Assembly: GCA_017620975.1 (NCBI GenBank)
Contig: JAGAUD010000036.1
Span: 1 to 31,003 of the forward strand
Reading direction: 5' to 3'
DNA: 31,003 nucleotides
Source: Lachnospiraceae bacterium
GTDB taxonomy: Bacteria; Bacillota_A; Clostridia; Lachnospirales; Lachnospiraceae
Part shown: positions 1-8,641 of the stretch, piece after piece
How positions within the stretch are numbered: the stretch's first letter is position 1
Layout: every line of letters starts with the position of its first letter
The notes under the pieces: model-generated
What the model saw: only the letters and a program-made list of their open reading frames with translations
What the model was told of the DNA's origin: nothing
Database searches by the model: none
Program-made: the position numbers and the translations under genes

Positions 1-102
1 AACAGGGCGGAAATAGCCCTCTGTCTGGGGTCAAGAACGGCTTCCTGATGCACTTTTGAAAAAATCTACAGCAATATATTCAATTTTCAAGGATCATATC
101 GA

Positions 103-129
103 AAAAGGGCGTTAAGCTTTTACCCTTTT
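103..129. terminator. Possible weak hairpin at left edge
   Basis: AAAAGGG pairs with CCCTTTT across a 13-base loop. The stem is short and A/T-flanked, so it could end transcription on either strand, but no gene ending here is visible. The rest of bases 1-150 shows no ORF I can support. Confidence 0.25.
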
Positions 130-153
130 GTCGCTCAAATCATAGAATAATAG

Positions 154-201
154 TAAAAAAAGACCCCGCCCATTTTCTGAATGGACGGGAATTCTTTTTT
201 T
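154..201. terminator. Bidirectional rho-independent terminator closing the left operon
   Basis: The arms CCCGCCCATT and AATGGACGGG pair with one mismatch around a five-base loop. A seven-T run follows on the plus side and an eight-base A-rich run precedes it, giving a U-tract on the minus transcript as well. On the minus strand it lies just after the truncated hydrolase stub, so it probably ends the long minus-strand operon. Confidence 0.8.
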
Positions 202-210
202 AAACATTAA

Positions 211-339
211 CTAAATGACATTGATACCTGCATCCCGCATTTTTTGCACCTGATAAACGATTTCCTGTGGTTCAAGCTTGTCATTCCAACTCCAAAAGGG
301 AATCGGACGATATTTATTTGGAACATTTCTATAATCCAT
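211..339 (-). pseudogene. N-terminal stub of a glycoside hydrolase (42 codons)
   Basis: A good Shine-Dalgarno (GAGGAGG) precedes an ATG at 339 that overlaps the last codons of the upstream phosphoesterase gene, the arrangement of a translationally coupled operon gene. The 42 residues include YRPIPFWSWNDKLEP followed by QVQKMRDAGI. From memory, this is the typical start of large clostridial hydrolases resembling alpha-L-rhamnosidases or other sugar-binding-fold hydrolases. In those proteins the text continues with a glycine-rich FFMHARGG-like segment. Here the frame reads NVI and stops with TAG at 211, followed at once by the terminator. I read it as the remains of a gene of about 2-3 kb whose body was deleted up to its terminator. 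The stub cannot be an enzyme by itself. The family assignment is from recall of the motif, not a search. Confidence 0.65.
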
Positions 340-1255
340 CAAAATTTCCTCCTCTTATCTGCTTCTCCTTTGCAGGAAAATAAACCTCTGAAAACTTCCG
401 TGCATTGTGATTACGGAAAAAGATGCTAAAGGAATGATCCTCATAAATGTGCAGAAACACACTTCTGCAGAATTTTCCGCGTATATGCTCAAAACTGGAC
501 ACATTGATTTGAGGAATGTCGTGCCAGTCCACACAAGAAATTCTGCGATAGGCATTTTCCTTTGCCCAGGCATAATCACCAATGTGAGCATGACCATAAA
601 AATGAATCTTTACCTGATGAGGTAAGGGAAGCAACGTAGACAAATGCGCTGAAGCGCGATTCCCTCCGCAAAAAGAGTAATGGGCTGCAGTAATGATAGG
701 ACTATCTTCCTGTTCCATTTCTTCGCGAATCTGTCCCATGATTTCCCCATGAGGGTAATATTCCTTTCCTTGAATATTCCCCCATAAGCTCATCCAGGAT
801 TTATCTTCTGCAATATGGTCACTGAAAAAATACACCTTGAAATCACCAAGGCTTACCTTAAAATAGGGGTCCGTATATGCAGGGGTGGTATGCCACCCCT
901 CATGTCTCTTCACCATTTCATAAAAGGGCAAAAACACCGGCTCCTGTTCATGCTCCTTGGCCCTGCTGTAATCCAACTCATGATTTCCCATCACATAACA
1001 GAGAGGCAGTCCGGTTCTTTCAAATGCCTGCTCCTGCATTTGACACATTTGGGTCAAATGCTCACGGTTGGTACCCTCTATCGAATCTCCCAGGTACCAT
1101 ATCATGTCAGCAGGAGCTCCCATGCTCTCATAGTCTGTCATGGAAATATCAAGGCATTCCCTTGCACGCTCAGGGTCTTTCTGTTGTAAATCTGACAAAA
1201 TCCATATTTTATGCTTGGCACGTCTTACAGATTCCTCATAAATGTATTGGTACAT
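329..1255 (-). CDS. Calcineurin-like metallophosphoesterase, cytosolic
   Basis: The protein has 308 residues and no signal peptide. The metallophosphoesterase motifs occur in order: SDLQ near residue 21 (in place of DxH), GDSIEG near 56, GNHE near 91, AHYSF near 192 and GHAH near 221. These residues bind the two-metal centre that hydrolyses phosphomonoesters or diesters. The first motif lacks the usual histidine, carrying glutamine instead, so metal binding may be altered. The ATG at 1255 has a GGGAGG site nine bases upstream. The gene follows the giant secreted phosphoesterase by 24 bases and overlaps the start of the hydrolase stub, so all lie in one operon behind a sugar-type ABC transporter. 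It may act on the phosphorylated product once imported (inference). The fold is clear; the substrate is unknown. Confidence 0.85.
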   Translation of the reverse strand: MYQYIYEESVRRAKHKIWILSDLQQKDPERARECLDISMTDYESMGAPADMIWYLGDSIEGTNREHLTQMCQMQEQAFERTGLPLCYVMGNHELDYSRAKEHEQEPVFLPFYEMVKRHEGWHTTPAYTDPYFKVSLGDFKVYFFSDHIAEDKSWMSLWGNIQGKEYYPHGEIMGQIREEMEQEDSPIITAAHYSFCGGNRASAHLSTLLPLPHQVKIHFYGHAHIGDYAWAKENAYRRISCVDWHDIPQINVSSFEHIRGKFCRSVFLHIYEDHSFSIFFRNHNARKFSEVYFPAKEKQIRGGNFDGL

Positions 1256-1279
1256 AGCCTACTGCCTCCCTGTTTTATT

Positions 1280-1768
1280 TTATCGATAATTCGGATACCA
1301 TGCTCGCACCTTGTAAAATGCATTGGCACTATGTACCTTTGCCTCATGGATATAGCTTTCATCCTGTTCCGGACGGTACAGGTCTATGGTATCACTGTTC
1401 CATGTATACATGGCACCATTCGGAATCATAGTAATAATTGTACCTGAAAATGGTTGGTTGCCTATACCCTTTACGGATGCCGTACTTACAAAGTCACTGT
1501 GTCCCGGATAATCCGTAGTAAACTCCTTGGTTCTGGTGTTAAACTGATACACCTCATCGGAAGTGGTAATCCATAGTGCATTTTCCGCACCGTATACGGC
1601 ATACAAATCATGACCTCCATCAGAAGGCAGCCTGTAATTCTCCACCTGCTCCAGCTCAGGTCTCTCAAGAGTTCCAGTTACCTTATAGGCTCTCAAGTAC
1701 TCAATACCCAGTGCCCACAGCACCTCCAGCTCAGGATCCCACAACAGACCATGAGCATCCTTCAGGGT
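1280..1768 (-). pseudogene. Detached C-terminal part of the giant phosphoesterase, in frame after a TAA
   Basis: The 162 codons after the TAA at 1769-1771 are in the same frame as the upstream 1426-residue protein and stay open to the TAA at 1280. They begin TLKDAHGLLWDPELEVLWAL and continue beta-propeller-like sequence that completes the domain started before the stop (upstream: NTHAVELLPDGN). From recall, the AHG-x-x-WD motif belongs to the same repeat family as the upstream segment, often labelled DUF6528. No start codon with a convincing ribosome site lies at the junction; the first methionine-type codon is the internal TTG at 1744. The simplest reading is a nonsense mutation in one gene of about 1589 codons. 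Readthrough or a base error in the assembly would look the same from the sequence alone. Confidence 0.8.
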
Positions 1769-4700
1769 TTACTGCTTGTAATAGCCTTCCCCATCTCCCT
1801 GAGAGGAAGCATAAATGGTTACGGTATTTCCGGTTGTAGACGCAGCCACCATATTTCCGTCAGGAAGCAGCTCTACCGCATGGGTATTATTCTCCGGACT
1901 GCTTGGACGGGAATAGAGATTCTCTCCTGTTTCATAATCAACAATGCCCACAAATCCCTTGGTACTACTGGTAACCACTACATAGCCGCCATAAAATTCA
2001 CTATAGCGAAGTTTTGCATCGGATGCTCCAATATATTTCTCCGCACCTAAAAATCCATTTTCTTCAGAAGGACGCCACTGCCATACCAATGCAGATTCTA
2101 CATTCCAGTCTGCAGTGTTCATGTCATATACAAGAATACTACTCTTTGCCGTATCCTTATCCACATAGCCTAAGCATGCCACCATCTCTGTAGAAGCATC
2201 CTTAGCAACAAGTCCATCTAATTGCCAGTACTCTTCGTTACTTGTCTCCAAAGCAGAAAGCAATATCATGCTGTCCAGGAAATCCACCATAAAGATTCTA
2301 TAGGTAGCCACGGCCGGACAATCTGCAAGGGACATATTCACGTCTACCGTTCCGCTTTCGGACACCTGCTTTGTCTCAGACTGTAACAGACTGCCATCCT
2401 CAGCATATATGCCCACGTATAAAATACCTGCCGCTGCATCCTCTTTCTGTTTACTGATTACCACAGAAGTAAGTTCCTGTGCTTCCGCTAAATCAAACAC
2501 GACTCCGGCTTCTCCTGTCAGATTTACGCACTCTATCTTGTAAGGATATCCGTCATCTGCTGCCAAATTAATGCAAATGTCCTTCTCGTCCAGCACAGCT
2601 CCTTCAGAAATACGCGCCACGGTCATACCGTTTCTTACCTTACGGCTCATATCCGTTATTACAGTGCCCTGTAAATCCCGAACCACAATTTCATCACTGG
2701 CCGTAAAATTGCTGATAAATTCTCCCACCGTTACTCCATGGGCAATGTCCGTTACCACCTCTTCTGTCACAGTATATACCTCAGATGTAACAGGCTTTAA
2801 TAAAGGAATACTATAAGTAAAGGGGTACATTCTATCACCTTTTCCTTCACCATAATTTTTCATTTCCAGCTCAATTCTGTCAGCATACACATAAATTAAT
2901 AATGCCTGTACCACCTTCGGCTGTTCACCGGACAGATCCCCGCTGTTATACTGATTGTTATAATAGCTCAAGGATCCCATAAATGAAGAGGTAAAACTGC
3001 CGGCACGGATACGGTCTGACAGCTGAATACTTCCATCCGTTTCATAAGCTGTAACCCGTTCAAATACCGCTTCGCTGATATATGCACCATCTCCGCCGTG
3101 GTCATGTCCGTATACATACAATAGATTCGGATAAGAAAGCAGGATTTCTTTCAGCCTGTCATTGGCACCATCCGTATTGTCAATACCATAACCGGAGGTC
3201 ATTCCCTTGGAATCCTGCAGCATATAATGACTCATGAAAATAATGGTCTCATCCGTGCCGATGCTCTCCAGAGTTTGAGCTACCCACTCTATGGATTCCG
3301 GAGTATAGACGTAGCCGCTGATGCTGCCGTCCCCATTGTAAGGAGTATTTAATCCGATAAAATGTACTCCCTCTATCTCATAATAATATGCCAACAGATT
3401 GGAGGCTCTGTCTGCTCCTTCATATAATGCACTCTTGTAAGCGCCCACATCTGCCTGCATACTGCTGTCAATAAAAGCACCTGAGGAAAATACACTGCCG
3501 CCTGCCTGATAATCTGTATCTCCTGTTACATACAGTACCTTGTCCGCAGCTTTCTGTAATGCTTCCGTCAGCTGTGATTCCACCTTGGTAAAGGTGTCCT
3601 GCGACCATCCGTTTCCGTCGGTATTGCCGGTCATATCTCCGCCCACCAGCAGTACATCCGGTGCATCCTCAGTCTTGATGCGGGTAAGCATTGTCTGATT
3701 TGTATCACTCAATACCTGTTCCTGATTCTCTCTGCCGAAATCGATATGAAAATCCGCTACGGCAGCAATTGTCATCAAAGGTTCTTCCCTTTGCGTGGCC
3801 TCATCCGGTGCTACAGGCCAACTGCCGGTAATTCGCCATGCGTTAAACTGGCTATACTCTTCTGTCGTTCCAATCTGCCAGCCGCCGCCGTTTTCGTTCG
3901 TAAAGATTACGCGATACTCTGTTCCGTCAATGTTTCTGCTGATCACGATCCTATTATTGGCATCCGTGGTCAGCTGCAGCGTTTGTTTTGCTCCTAGGCT
4001 TAAGCCTCCCTGACCATTTACTACATTTATATTCAGGTACTGATCGTAATACAGCGAACGAAGGGCATAGCCTTCCCCGTTTTCTCCTTCCTCCAATACC
4101 CATGCAATATCTTCAGTCAGTGTATCCGCAGTGTTCGTAAAAGTCACATGCTCCATAAGATCCATAGAGTTTGATCCACCGTCAAAGGCAGACAGGGCAA
4201 AGATACCTTCCCCTTTATCCGTGCTAACAATGGTCTCATAGGAACTAAACACCAACGTATCTCCCACCTTCATGTCCTTCAGGCGCATCCACTTAGTGCC
4301 AAAAGTTTCCGTGGCTCTGTCCTCAGGCCAGACACCATTCACACGATACATATCAAATTCATAATTGTTGCCGGAGCCGGTAGTCCAGCCTCGCGGATTA
4401 CTGGCAAGAAAGCGGACATAATTGCCTGTTCCATTTCCAATTCCTACCTGTTGTAGAGAAAGAGTAGTCAATGTCAGCGTCTGTATCTCTCCCAATTTCA
4501 GATTGTTTGTGCTCAGATTCAGATACTCACCCGTAGCCAGAGAACGCAATGCATATCCTTCTCCATCTACACCGGGCTCTAAAACAAATGCCATCGTTCT
4601 GTCCAGTGTATTCAGGTCATATTCGAAGGTTTTACTTTCTCTTCCATATCTGGTATCATTATAAACAACCTCATTGGAGGTCAATGTCTGCACACCGTTT

Positions 4701-6049
4701 TCGGTAGGAATACCTGAGGACATCTGTTTGTAAAACGGGAAGAAATAGACATCCCCAATCTGCATATCGTCAGGATGAACCCAGGTAAAACTAAACTCCT
4801 GTGGTGCACTCTCCTCCGGCCATTCACCTACCACCTTATATACATCAAACTGCACAGCCGCACTCTCTTCTGAAGATGTGTCAAAGCCCTGACCATTATC
4901 AGATGTAAAGGTCAGATAATACTTTACCTTGCTTATGGTTTTCCGAAAGCTGACCTTTCCATCTGCTTCTGCATCACTGATCATCGTAAACGCAGTAGGC
5001 CACTTCATTTTCGTTCCATCTGCAGTTATATTTAAGAATCTCCCTGTCTCGGCTGAACGCAAATACTTATTCGTTCCACTTTCCCCATAATACCACACCA
5101 TGTCCTTGGTTAGAGTATTTATGATGCCGTCAAATGCCTTATATGCTCTCCGTTCTTTTTCCGTATATGCGGTTTTATCAGAAGAAAGAGCGTATGCCGT
5201 TCCCGATGCATCCGTCACAAAGACATATCTTTCGCCTGCCTCTAATGTCAGCAGACCATCCGTACCCGGTGTCAGCTTCTCCAGACCAAATTCCACATCC
5301 GGTTCCTGTTCAGGAACTTCTGCCACCTCATATAAGGTAAATTCCCTGGTGCTTGTTTTCTCTTGTGCCACCCAGCCCGGTTTCGTTCCACTGCCGCCGG
5401 TATAACGTACAGAATACTCTGTTCCATCTATATTTCTCGTAATATAAGTCCCATTACTGCCTTTCGTCAGGGTCAGCGCCTGGGCTGTATCACTCATGTA
5501 CAGACCAACCACATCATCCACGGTATTCATACTCAAATATTTACCACTGTCTGCAGACTGCAAGCTATAGCCATCCTCACAAGTCTCTATCTTCCACACC
5601 ATATCATCGGTAAATTCCTTTTCCGAAAAAGCCACATAATCTCTTACATCGGACAATCGACCAACCACATTACCGCTTCCATCCAGCTCATATGCATCCT
5701 CGGAGGAAATTACATAATAACCCGGACCCTTTGGTGAATCACTAAATGCCGTGTAATACATCAGCACATAAAGACTTCCTGATTTCAAATTAGCCAAATC
5801 CACCGGCTTTAACTCATACTCCTTCTCTGAATCTAATATGCTGTTACTTACATTGTACAATGTTACATTTTCATCTGATACAGTTTTAGTCACATCTCCA
5901 TCTGATACAGTATTAGTCACATCTCCACCTGATACGGTAGGTTCAGCAGCCCTTGCCGAAATAGGAAAGGACAACGAGGTCATACAGACGTTCAGTGCCA
6001 AGAGCATTGCTGTAATTTGCCTTTTCAGTCTCCTTGTAATGCTTTGCAT
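1769..6049 (-). CDS. Giant secreted metallophosphoesterase with four repeated lectin-like modules, cut short by an in-frame stop
   Basis: Residues 1-35 form a signal peptide ending in an AxA site. A short TVSDGDVTK repeat follows. Four modules of about 160 residues each (roughly 86-245, 250-415, 418-590 and 591-750) repeat the pattern YxL-S, W-(L/I/Y)E-G, YALRS-GxYLN, WRI-GxWP; they look like beta-trefoil or fascin-like carbohydrate-binding units (inference). The phosphoesterase domain spans about 757-1065 with ADFH, GGD, MSHYM and YGHDH. The usual GNHD is replaced by GDTD. Then come Ig-like sequence and, from about 1270, a propeller-like domain that is interrupted by TAA at 1769-1771. The ATG at 6049 has an AGGAGG inside the end of the upstream gene, so the two are coupled. 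The enzyme would work outside the cell, probably on phosphorylated glycans. The truncated product might keep phosphatase activity. Confidence 0.85.
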   Translation of the reverse strand: MQSITRRLKRQITAMLLALNVCMTSLSFPISARAAEPTVSGGDVTNTVSDGDVTKTVSDENVTLYNVSNSILDSEKEYELKPVDLANLKSGSLYVLMYYTAFSDSPKGPGYYVISSEDAYELDGSGNVVGRLSDVRDYVAFSEKEFTDDMVWKIETCEDGYSLQSADSGKYLSMNTVDDVVGLYMSDTAQALTLTKGSNGTYITRNIDGTEYSVRYTGGSGTKPGWVAQEKTSTREFTLYEVAEVPEQEPDVEFGLEKLTPGTDGLLTLEAGERYVFVTDASGTAYALSSDKTAYTEKERRAYKAFDGIINTLTKDMVWYYGESGTNKYLRSAETGRFLNITADGTKMKWPTAFTMISDAEADGKVSFRKTISKVKYYLTFTSDNGQGFDTSSEESAAVQFDVYKVVGEWPEESAPQEFSFTWVHPDDMQIGDVYFFPFYKQMSSGIPTENGVQTLTSNEVVYNDTRYGRESKTFEYDLNTLDRTMAFVLEPGVDGEGYALRSLATGEYLNLSTNNLKLGEIQTLTLTTLSLQQVGIGNGTGNYVRFLASNPRGWTTGSGNNYEFDMYRVNGVWPEDRATETFGTKWMRLKDMKVGDTLVFSSYETIVSTDKGEGIFALSAFDGGSNSMDLMEHVTFTNTADTLTEDIAWVLEEGENGEGYALRSLYYDQYLNINVVNGQGGLSLGAKQTLQLTTDANNRIVISRNIDGTEYRVIFTNENGGGWQIGTTEEYSQFNAWRITGSWPVAPDEATQREEPLMTIAAVADFHIDFGRENQEQVLSDTNQTMLTRIKTEDAPDVLLVGGDMTGNTDGNGWSQDTFTKVESQLTEALQKAADKVLYVTGDTDYQAGGSVFSSGAFIDSSMQADVGAYKSALYEGADRASNLLAYYYEIEGVHFIGLNTPYNGDGSISGYVYTPESIEWVAQTLESIGTDETIIFMSHYMLQDSKGMTSGYGIDNTDGANDRLKEILLSYPNLLYVYGHDHGGDGAYISEAVFERVTAYETDGSIQLSDRIRAGSFTSSFMGSLSYYNNQYNSGDLSGEQPKVVQALLIYVYADRIELEMKNYGEGKGDRMYPFTYSIPLLKPVTSEVYTVTEEVVTDIAHGVTVGEFISNFTASDEIVVRDLQGTVITDMSRKVRNGMTVARISEGAVLDEKDICINLAADDGYPYKIECVNLTGEAGVVFDLAEAQELTSVVISKQKEDAAAGILYVGIYAEDGSLLQSETKQVSESGTVDVNMSLADCPAVATYRIFMVDFLDSMILLSALETSNEEYWQLDGLVAKDASTEMVACLGYVDKDTAKSSILVYDMNTADWNVESALVWQWRPSEENGFLGAEKYIGASDAKLRYSEFYGGYVVVTSSTKGFVGIVDYETGENLYSRPSSPENNTHAVELLPDGNMVAASTTGNTVTIYASSQGDGEGYYKQ
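5871..5940 (-). repeat. 27-bp minisatellite inside the phosphoesterase gene
   Basis: Two full and one partial copies of a 27-base unit encode the nonapeptide VSDGDVTKT with small changes. The unit is a multiple of three, so copy changes keep the frame. It lies just after the signal peptide and would form a flexible Ser/Thr/Asp-rich spacer. Confidence 0.8.
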
Positions 6050-6050
6050 G

Positions 6051-6695
6051 TCAATCCTCCTTTTCTGTGGTTCTTCCGCACACTGCCTTTTGACTGTAAG
6101 TAAGCAAAAGGACCACCATTACTACCGACGATATCACAAGCATACAAATGCTAATCCAGATATTCGACGCATCACCTGTATTCGTTTCTTCGACCAACAC
6201 TGGGACTTCTGTTGGCGTACTCTCCTGTCCCGATGCCGATGTCGGTGTGCTCTCCGGCGTTGGCGTCGGTGTGCTCTCCGGTGTTGGCGTCGGTGTGCTC
6301 TCCGGTGTTTCCTCCGGTGCAAAACGGATGCTTACCAGCTGTTCCCCCGCCACATTCTGCACTGTCAACACACAGCTTTTCAGTTTCTCCTCCGTTAATT
6401 CTTCACCGGAAATGGAAATCCTTTCCGTCATTACCGTTTGCCCATTTACATATACAGCATTGGCATAAAGTATTCCTGCAGCAGTATCCTCCGAAACAAG
6501 ACTGTATGTCAGTATCTGATCCTTTTCCACGATCTCAATACCGCTTATCGTAATATCCAGCTTCTCATCGGCCAATTCCGCCACTACTGTCATGCCGTCT
6601 GAACTATCCGTCGCCGCAAATGCATCAATACAATTAACTCTACAAATTAGCAAAAATGCAACTAACGAAAAAAATACCCTTCTCACTACTTTCAT
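6051..6695 (-). CDS. Membrane-anchored secreted protein with Pro/Thr repeat stalk
   Basis: The 214-residue protein has a signal peptide (residues 1-28), an Ig-like beta domain (about 30-128), a stalk of STPTPTPE repeats (about 129-165) and a C-terminal hydrophobic helix (about 178-200) followed by a basic tail. NTGD directly before the helix recalls sortase-type TGD motifs, but the canonical LPxTG is absent, so simple membrane anchoring is the safer call. The phrase AAGILY also occurs in the Ig-like segment of the giant phosphoesterase, which suggests related domains. The gene starts 10 bases after the LplC-like permease and ends one base before the phosphoesterase start, so all are co-transcribed. 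It may serve as a surface partner or scaffold for that enzyme (inference). I do not recognise a named family. Confidence 0.75.
   Translation of the reverse strand: MKVVRRVFFSLVAFLLICRVNCIDAFAATDSSDGMTVVAELADEKLDITISGIEIVEKDQILTYSLVSEDTAAGILYANAVYVNGQTVMTERISISGEELTEEKLKSCVLTVQNVAGEQLVSIRFAPEETPESTPTPTPESTPTPTPESTPTSASGQESTPTEVPVLVEETNTGDASNIWISICMLVISSVVMVVLLLTYSQKAVCGRTTEKED
6241..6312 (-). repeat. 24-bp tandem repeat encoding the Pro/Thr stalk
   Basis: Three copies of a 24-base unit, differing by one to three bases, encode STPTPTPE. The unit keeps the reading frame, so slippage would change stalk length without breaking the gene. Confidence 0.9.
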
Positions 6696-6705
6696 TTACT
6701 TTTCC

Positions 6706-7620
6706 CTAACCTTTCACAGAACCAACCATTACGCCTTTTACAAAGAATTTCTGAATAAAAGGATATACGCAGAGCATTGGTACTGCCGCTACAATAACAA
6801 CACAGTATTTCATTGACATATAAGTGTTAAAGGCAGCCTCTATAGATTCCGCATCCGCTGCTTCGGCTGTTGCATCTACCAAAGAATTGGTGGTCATCAA
6901 AATCGTTCTCAAAACCGTCTGCAGAGGATACAGGTTGTCATTATATAAATAAATCAGCGCATTATAATAATCATTCCAATGTGATACAGCATAATATAAG
7001 CCAACTACTGCCAGTACCGGCTTTGACAGGGGCAAAACTACCTTCCACAGATACTGGGCAGTATTTGCTCCATCCAGAAAAGCTGCTTCTTCCAGCTCCG
7101 ACGGAATACTGTTTAAAAAATAAGAACGTATGATCAAGGCATTATACACCGAAATAGCACCCGGAATCATCATCGCCCACGCAGTGTTCAATACTCCTAC
7201 CTTTTTTACGATCAGATAGCTAGGAATCAATCCACCGCTAAAATACATTGTAAATACAAAAATTATTAAAAAGAATTTTTTAAGTTTAAAATCCCTTCTG
7301 GAAAGAGGATATGCAAAGCATACTGACAAAACAAGATTCAGAAAGGTTCCTACTACTGTGTATATAATGGTATTTTTATAGCCTGTCCATAGTTCCTTAT
7401 GACCAAATGTCATTTCATAACCATCCCACACGAAATCCTTAGGCAGCAAAAGAACCTGACCTGAATTCACCGCAACAGGATCACTAAAGGATGCTATAAA
7501 CATAAACCAAAGCGGCCAGGTAAATATTACCAGCATCACCAGCATCAGAACAAGGTTTACGCTGTCAAAAATATTGTCTGCTGAGAAACCTTTTTTGATT
7601 TTTGATTTCAATTTTCCCAT
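6706..7620 (-). CDS. Carbohydrate ABC transporter permease, LplC/YtcP type
   Basis: The 304-residue protein has about six membrane segments and the permease cytoplasmic loop EAAFLDGAN (about residues 178-186), which contacts the ATPase. The N-terminal WPLWFMFIASFSDP and the C-terminal FIQKFFVKGVMVGSVKG are typical of the MalG-like half of CUT1-family sugar importers of the LplC group. The ATG at 7620 is preceded by GGAGGTGG. It follows the LplB-like gene by 14 bases and precedes the stalk-protein gene by 10 bases. No ATPase gene is present in the operon. That is normal for this family, where a shared MsmX-type ATPase encoded elsewhere powers many importers (known of the family). Substrates of relatives include complex oligosaccharides. 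Confidence 0.9.
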   Translation of the reverse strand: MGKLKSKIKKGFSADNIFDSVNLVLMLVMLVIFTWPLWFMFIASFSDPVAVNSGQVLLLPKDFVWDGYEMTFGHKELWTGYKNTIIYTVVGTFLNLVLSVCFAYPLSRRDFKLKKFFLIIFVFTMYFSGGLIPSYLIVKKVGVLNTAWAMMIPGAISVYNALIIRSYFLNSIPSELEEAAFLDGANTAQYLWKVVLPLSKPVLAVVGLYYAVSHWNDYYNALIYLYNDNLYPLQTVLRTILMTTNSLVDATAEAADAESIEAAFNTYMSMKYCVVIVAAVPMLCVYPFIQKFFVKGVMVGSVKG

Positions 7621-7634
7621 ATGTATTCCACCTC

Positions 7635-8603
7635 CTACACTAAGCTCTCATCAAAGAGTTTTTTACTGACAGTATTGGCCAATACTAACAAGATCACGTT
7701 AATGACAGTATTAAACAAGTTTACAGCCGTTGAATATCCATACTCAGCCTGCTGAAGACCAACCTCATATACATAAGTGGATATAATATTAGAAACATTC
7801 TTGTTCAAAGGATTTTGTAACAGGAATACCTTTTCAAATCCGACATCCATAATGGAACCCATTTTCATAATCAGCAGCATCACAATTGTAGATTTAATAG
7901 AAGGAATATCAATATACCACATACGCTGAATCTTCGTTGCCCCATCGATAGTGGCAGCTTCATGCATCTGTTGGTCCACACCGGCCAAAGCAGAGATGTA
8001 GATAATGGCACTCCATCCCATATTCTGCCACACACCGCTCCATACATAGATGGAACTGAAATACTCCGGGGTTCCGAGAAAATCAACTGACTCCAAGCCC
8101 ACCTTTTCAAGAATAATGTTGAATATACCATTGTTATTGCTCATAAATATAGCAATCATACCACAGATAACCACCGTGGAGATAAAATGTGGTGCATAGG
8201 ACACCATCTGTACTACCTTGCGAAGCCGGTTACTTCTCAGATAATTCAGAAACAGTGCAAATATAATGGGAATAGGAAAGCCTACTAACAAGGAATAGAG
8301 ACTGAGGCGCAGTGTATTCCAAAGCAGACTCTTAAAATTGTAAGCACTAAAGAATCGTTCAAAATTCTTAAATCCTATCCATGGACTTCCCAAAATTCCC
8401 TTCTTTGCTGAAAAATCCTTAAAAGCTATTGTAATTCCATACATGGGCATATATTTAAAAATTACAAAATAAGCAATTACGGGCAGAAGCATTAAATATA
8501 GTATCCAGTTTTTTGCAATTTCCTTTTTCAGACGTACCCCAATCGGTTCCTTAGGTTTCTGAACACCATACTGTATAGCTGCAGTCTGTTTTTTCTTCAA
8601 CAT
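7635..8603 (-). CDS. Carbohydrate ABC transporter permease, LplB type
   Basis: This is the MalF-like permease half. It opens with a lysine-rich cytoplasmic leader, then WILYLMLLPVIAYFVIFKYM as the first membrane segment, and has the loop EAATIDGAT in the second half. It has about 322 residues from the ATG at 8603, chosen because GGTGG lies at ribosome-site distance and MLKKKQ is a typical start. An in-frame ATG at 8627 would add eight residues and cannot be excluded. It pairs with the following LplC-like protein and the preceding solute-binding lipoprotein to make one importer. A stem-loop in the 116-base gap upstream probably lets the binding protein be made in excess over the permeases. Confidence 0.9.
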   Translation of the reverse strand: MLKKKQTAAIQYGVQKPKEPIGVRLKKEIAKNWILYLMLLPVIAYFVIFKYMPMYGITIAFKDFSAKKGILGSPWIGFKNFERFFSAYNFKSLLWNTLRLSLYSLLVGFPIPIIFALFLNYLRSNRLRKVVQMVSYAPHFISTVVICGMIAIFMSNNNGIFNIILEKVGLESVDFLGTPEYFSSIYVWSGVWQNMGWSAIIYISALAGVDQQMHEAATIDGATKIQRMWYIDIPSIKSTIVMLLIMKMGSIMDVGFEKVFLLQNPLNKNVSNIISTYVYEVGLQQAEYGYSTAVNLFNTVINVILLVLANTVSKKLFDESLV

Positions 8604-8641
8604 AAAATTTACCACCATCCTTATCATTCATCTAAAAATAC

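Noticed and set aside
6241..6312. CRISPR-like repeat array
   Set aside because: The 24-base copies are contiguous with no spacers and encode an in-frame Pro/Thr stalk.
5838..6398. 186-codon plus-strand ORF opposite the phosphoesterase and stalk genes
   Set aside because: It runs antisense to clear coding sequence, and its Arg/Cys/Leu-rich text comes from the reversed minisatellite and signal peptide.
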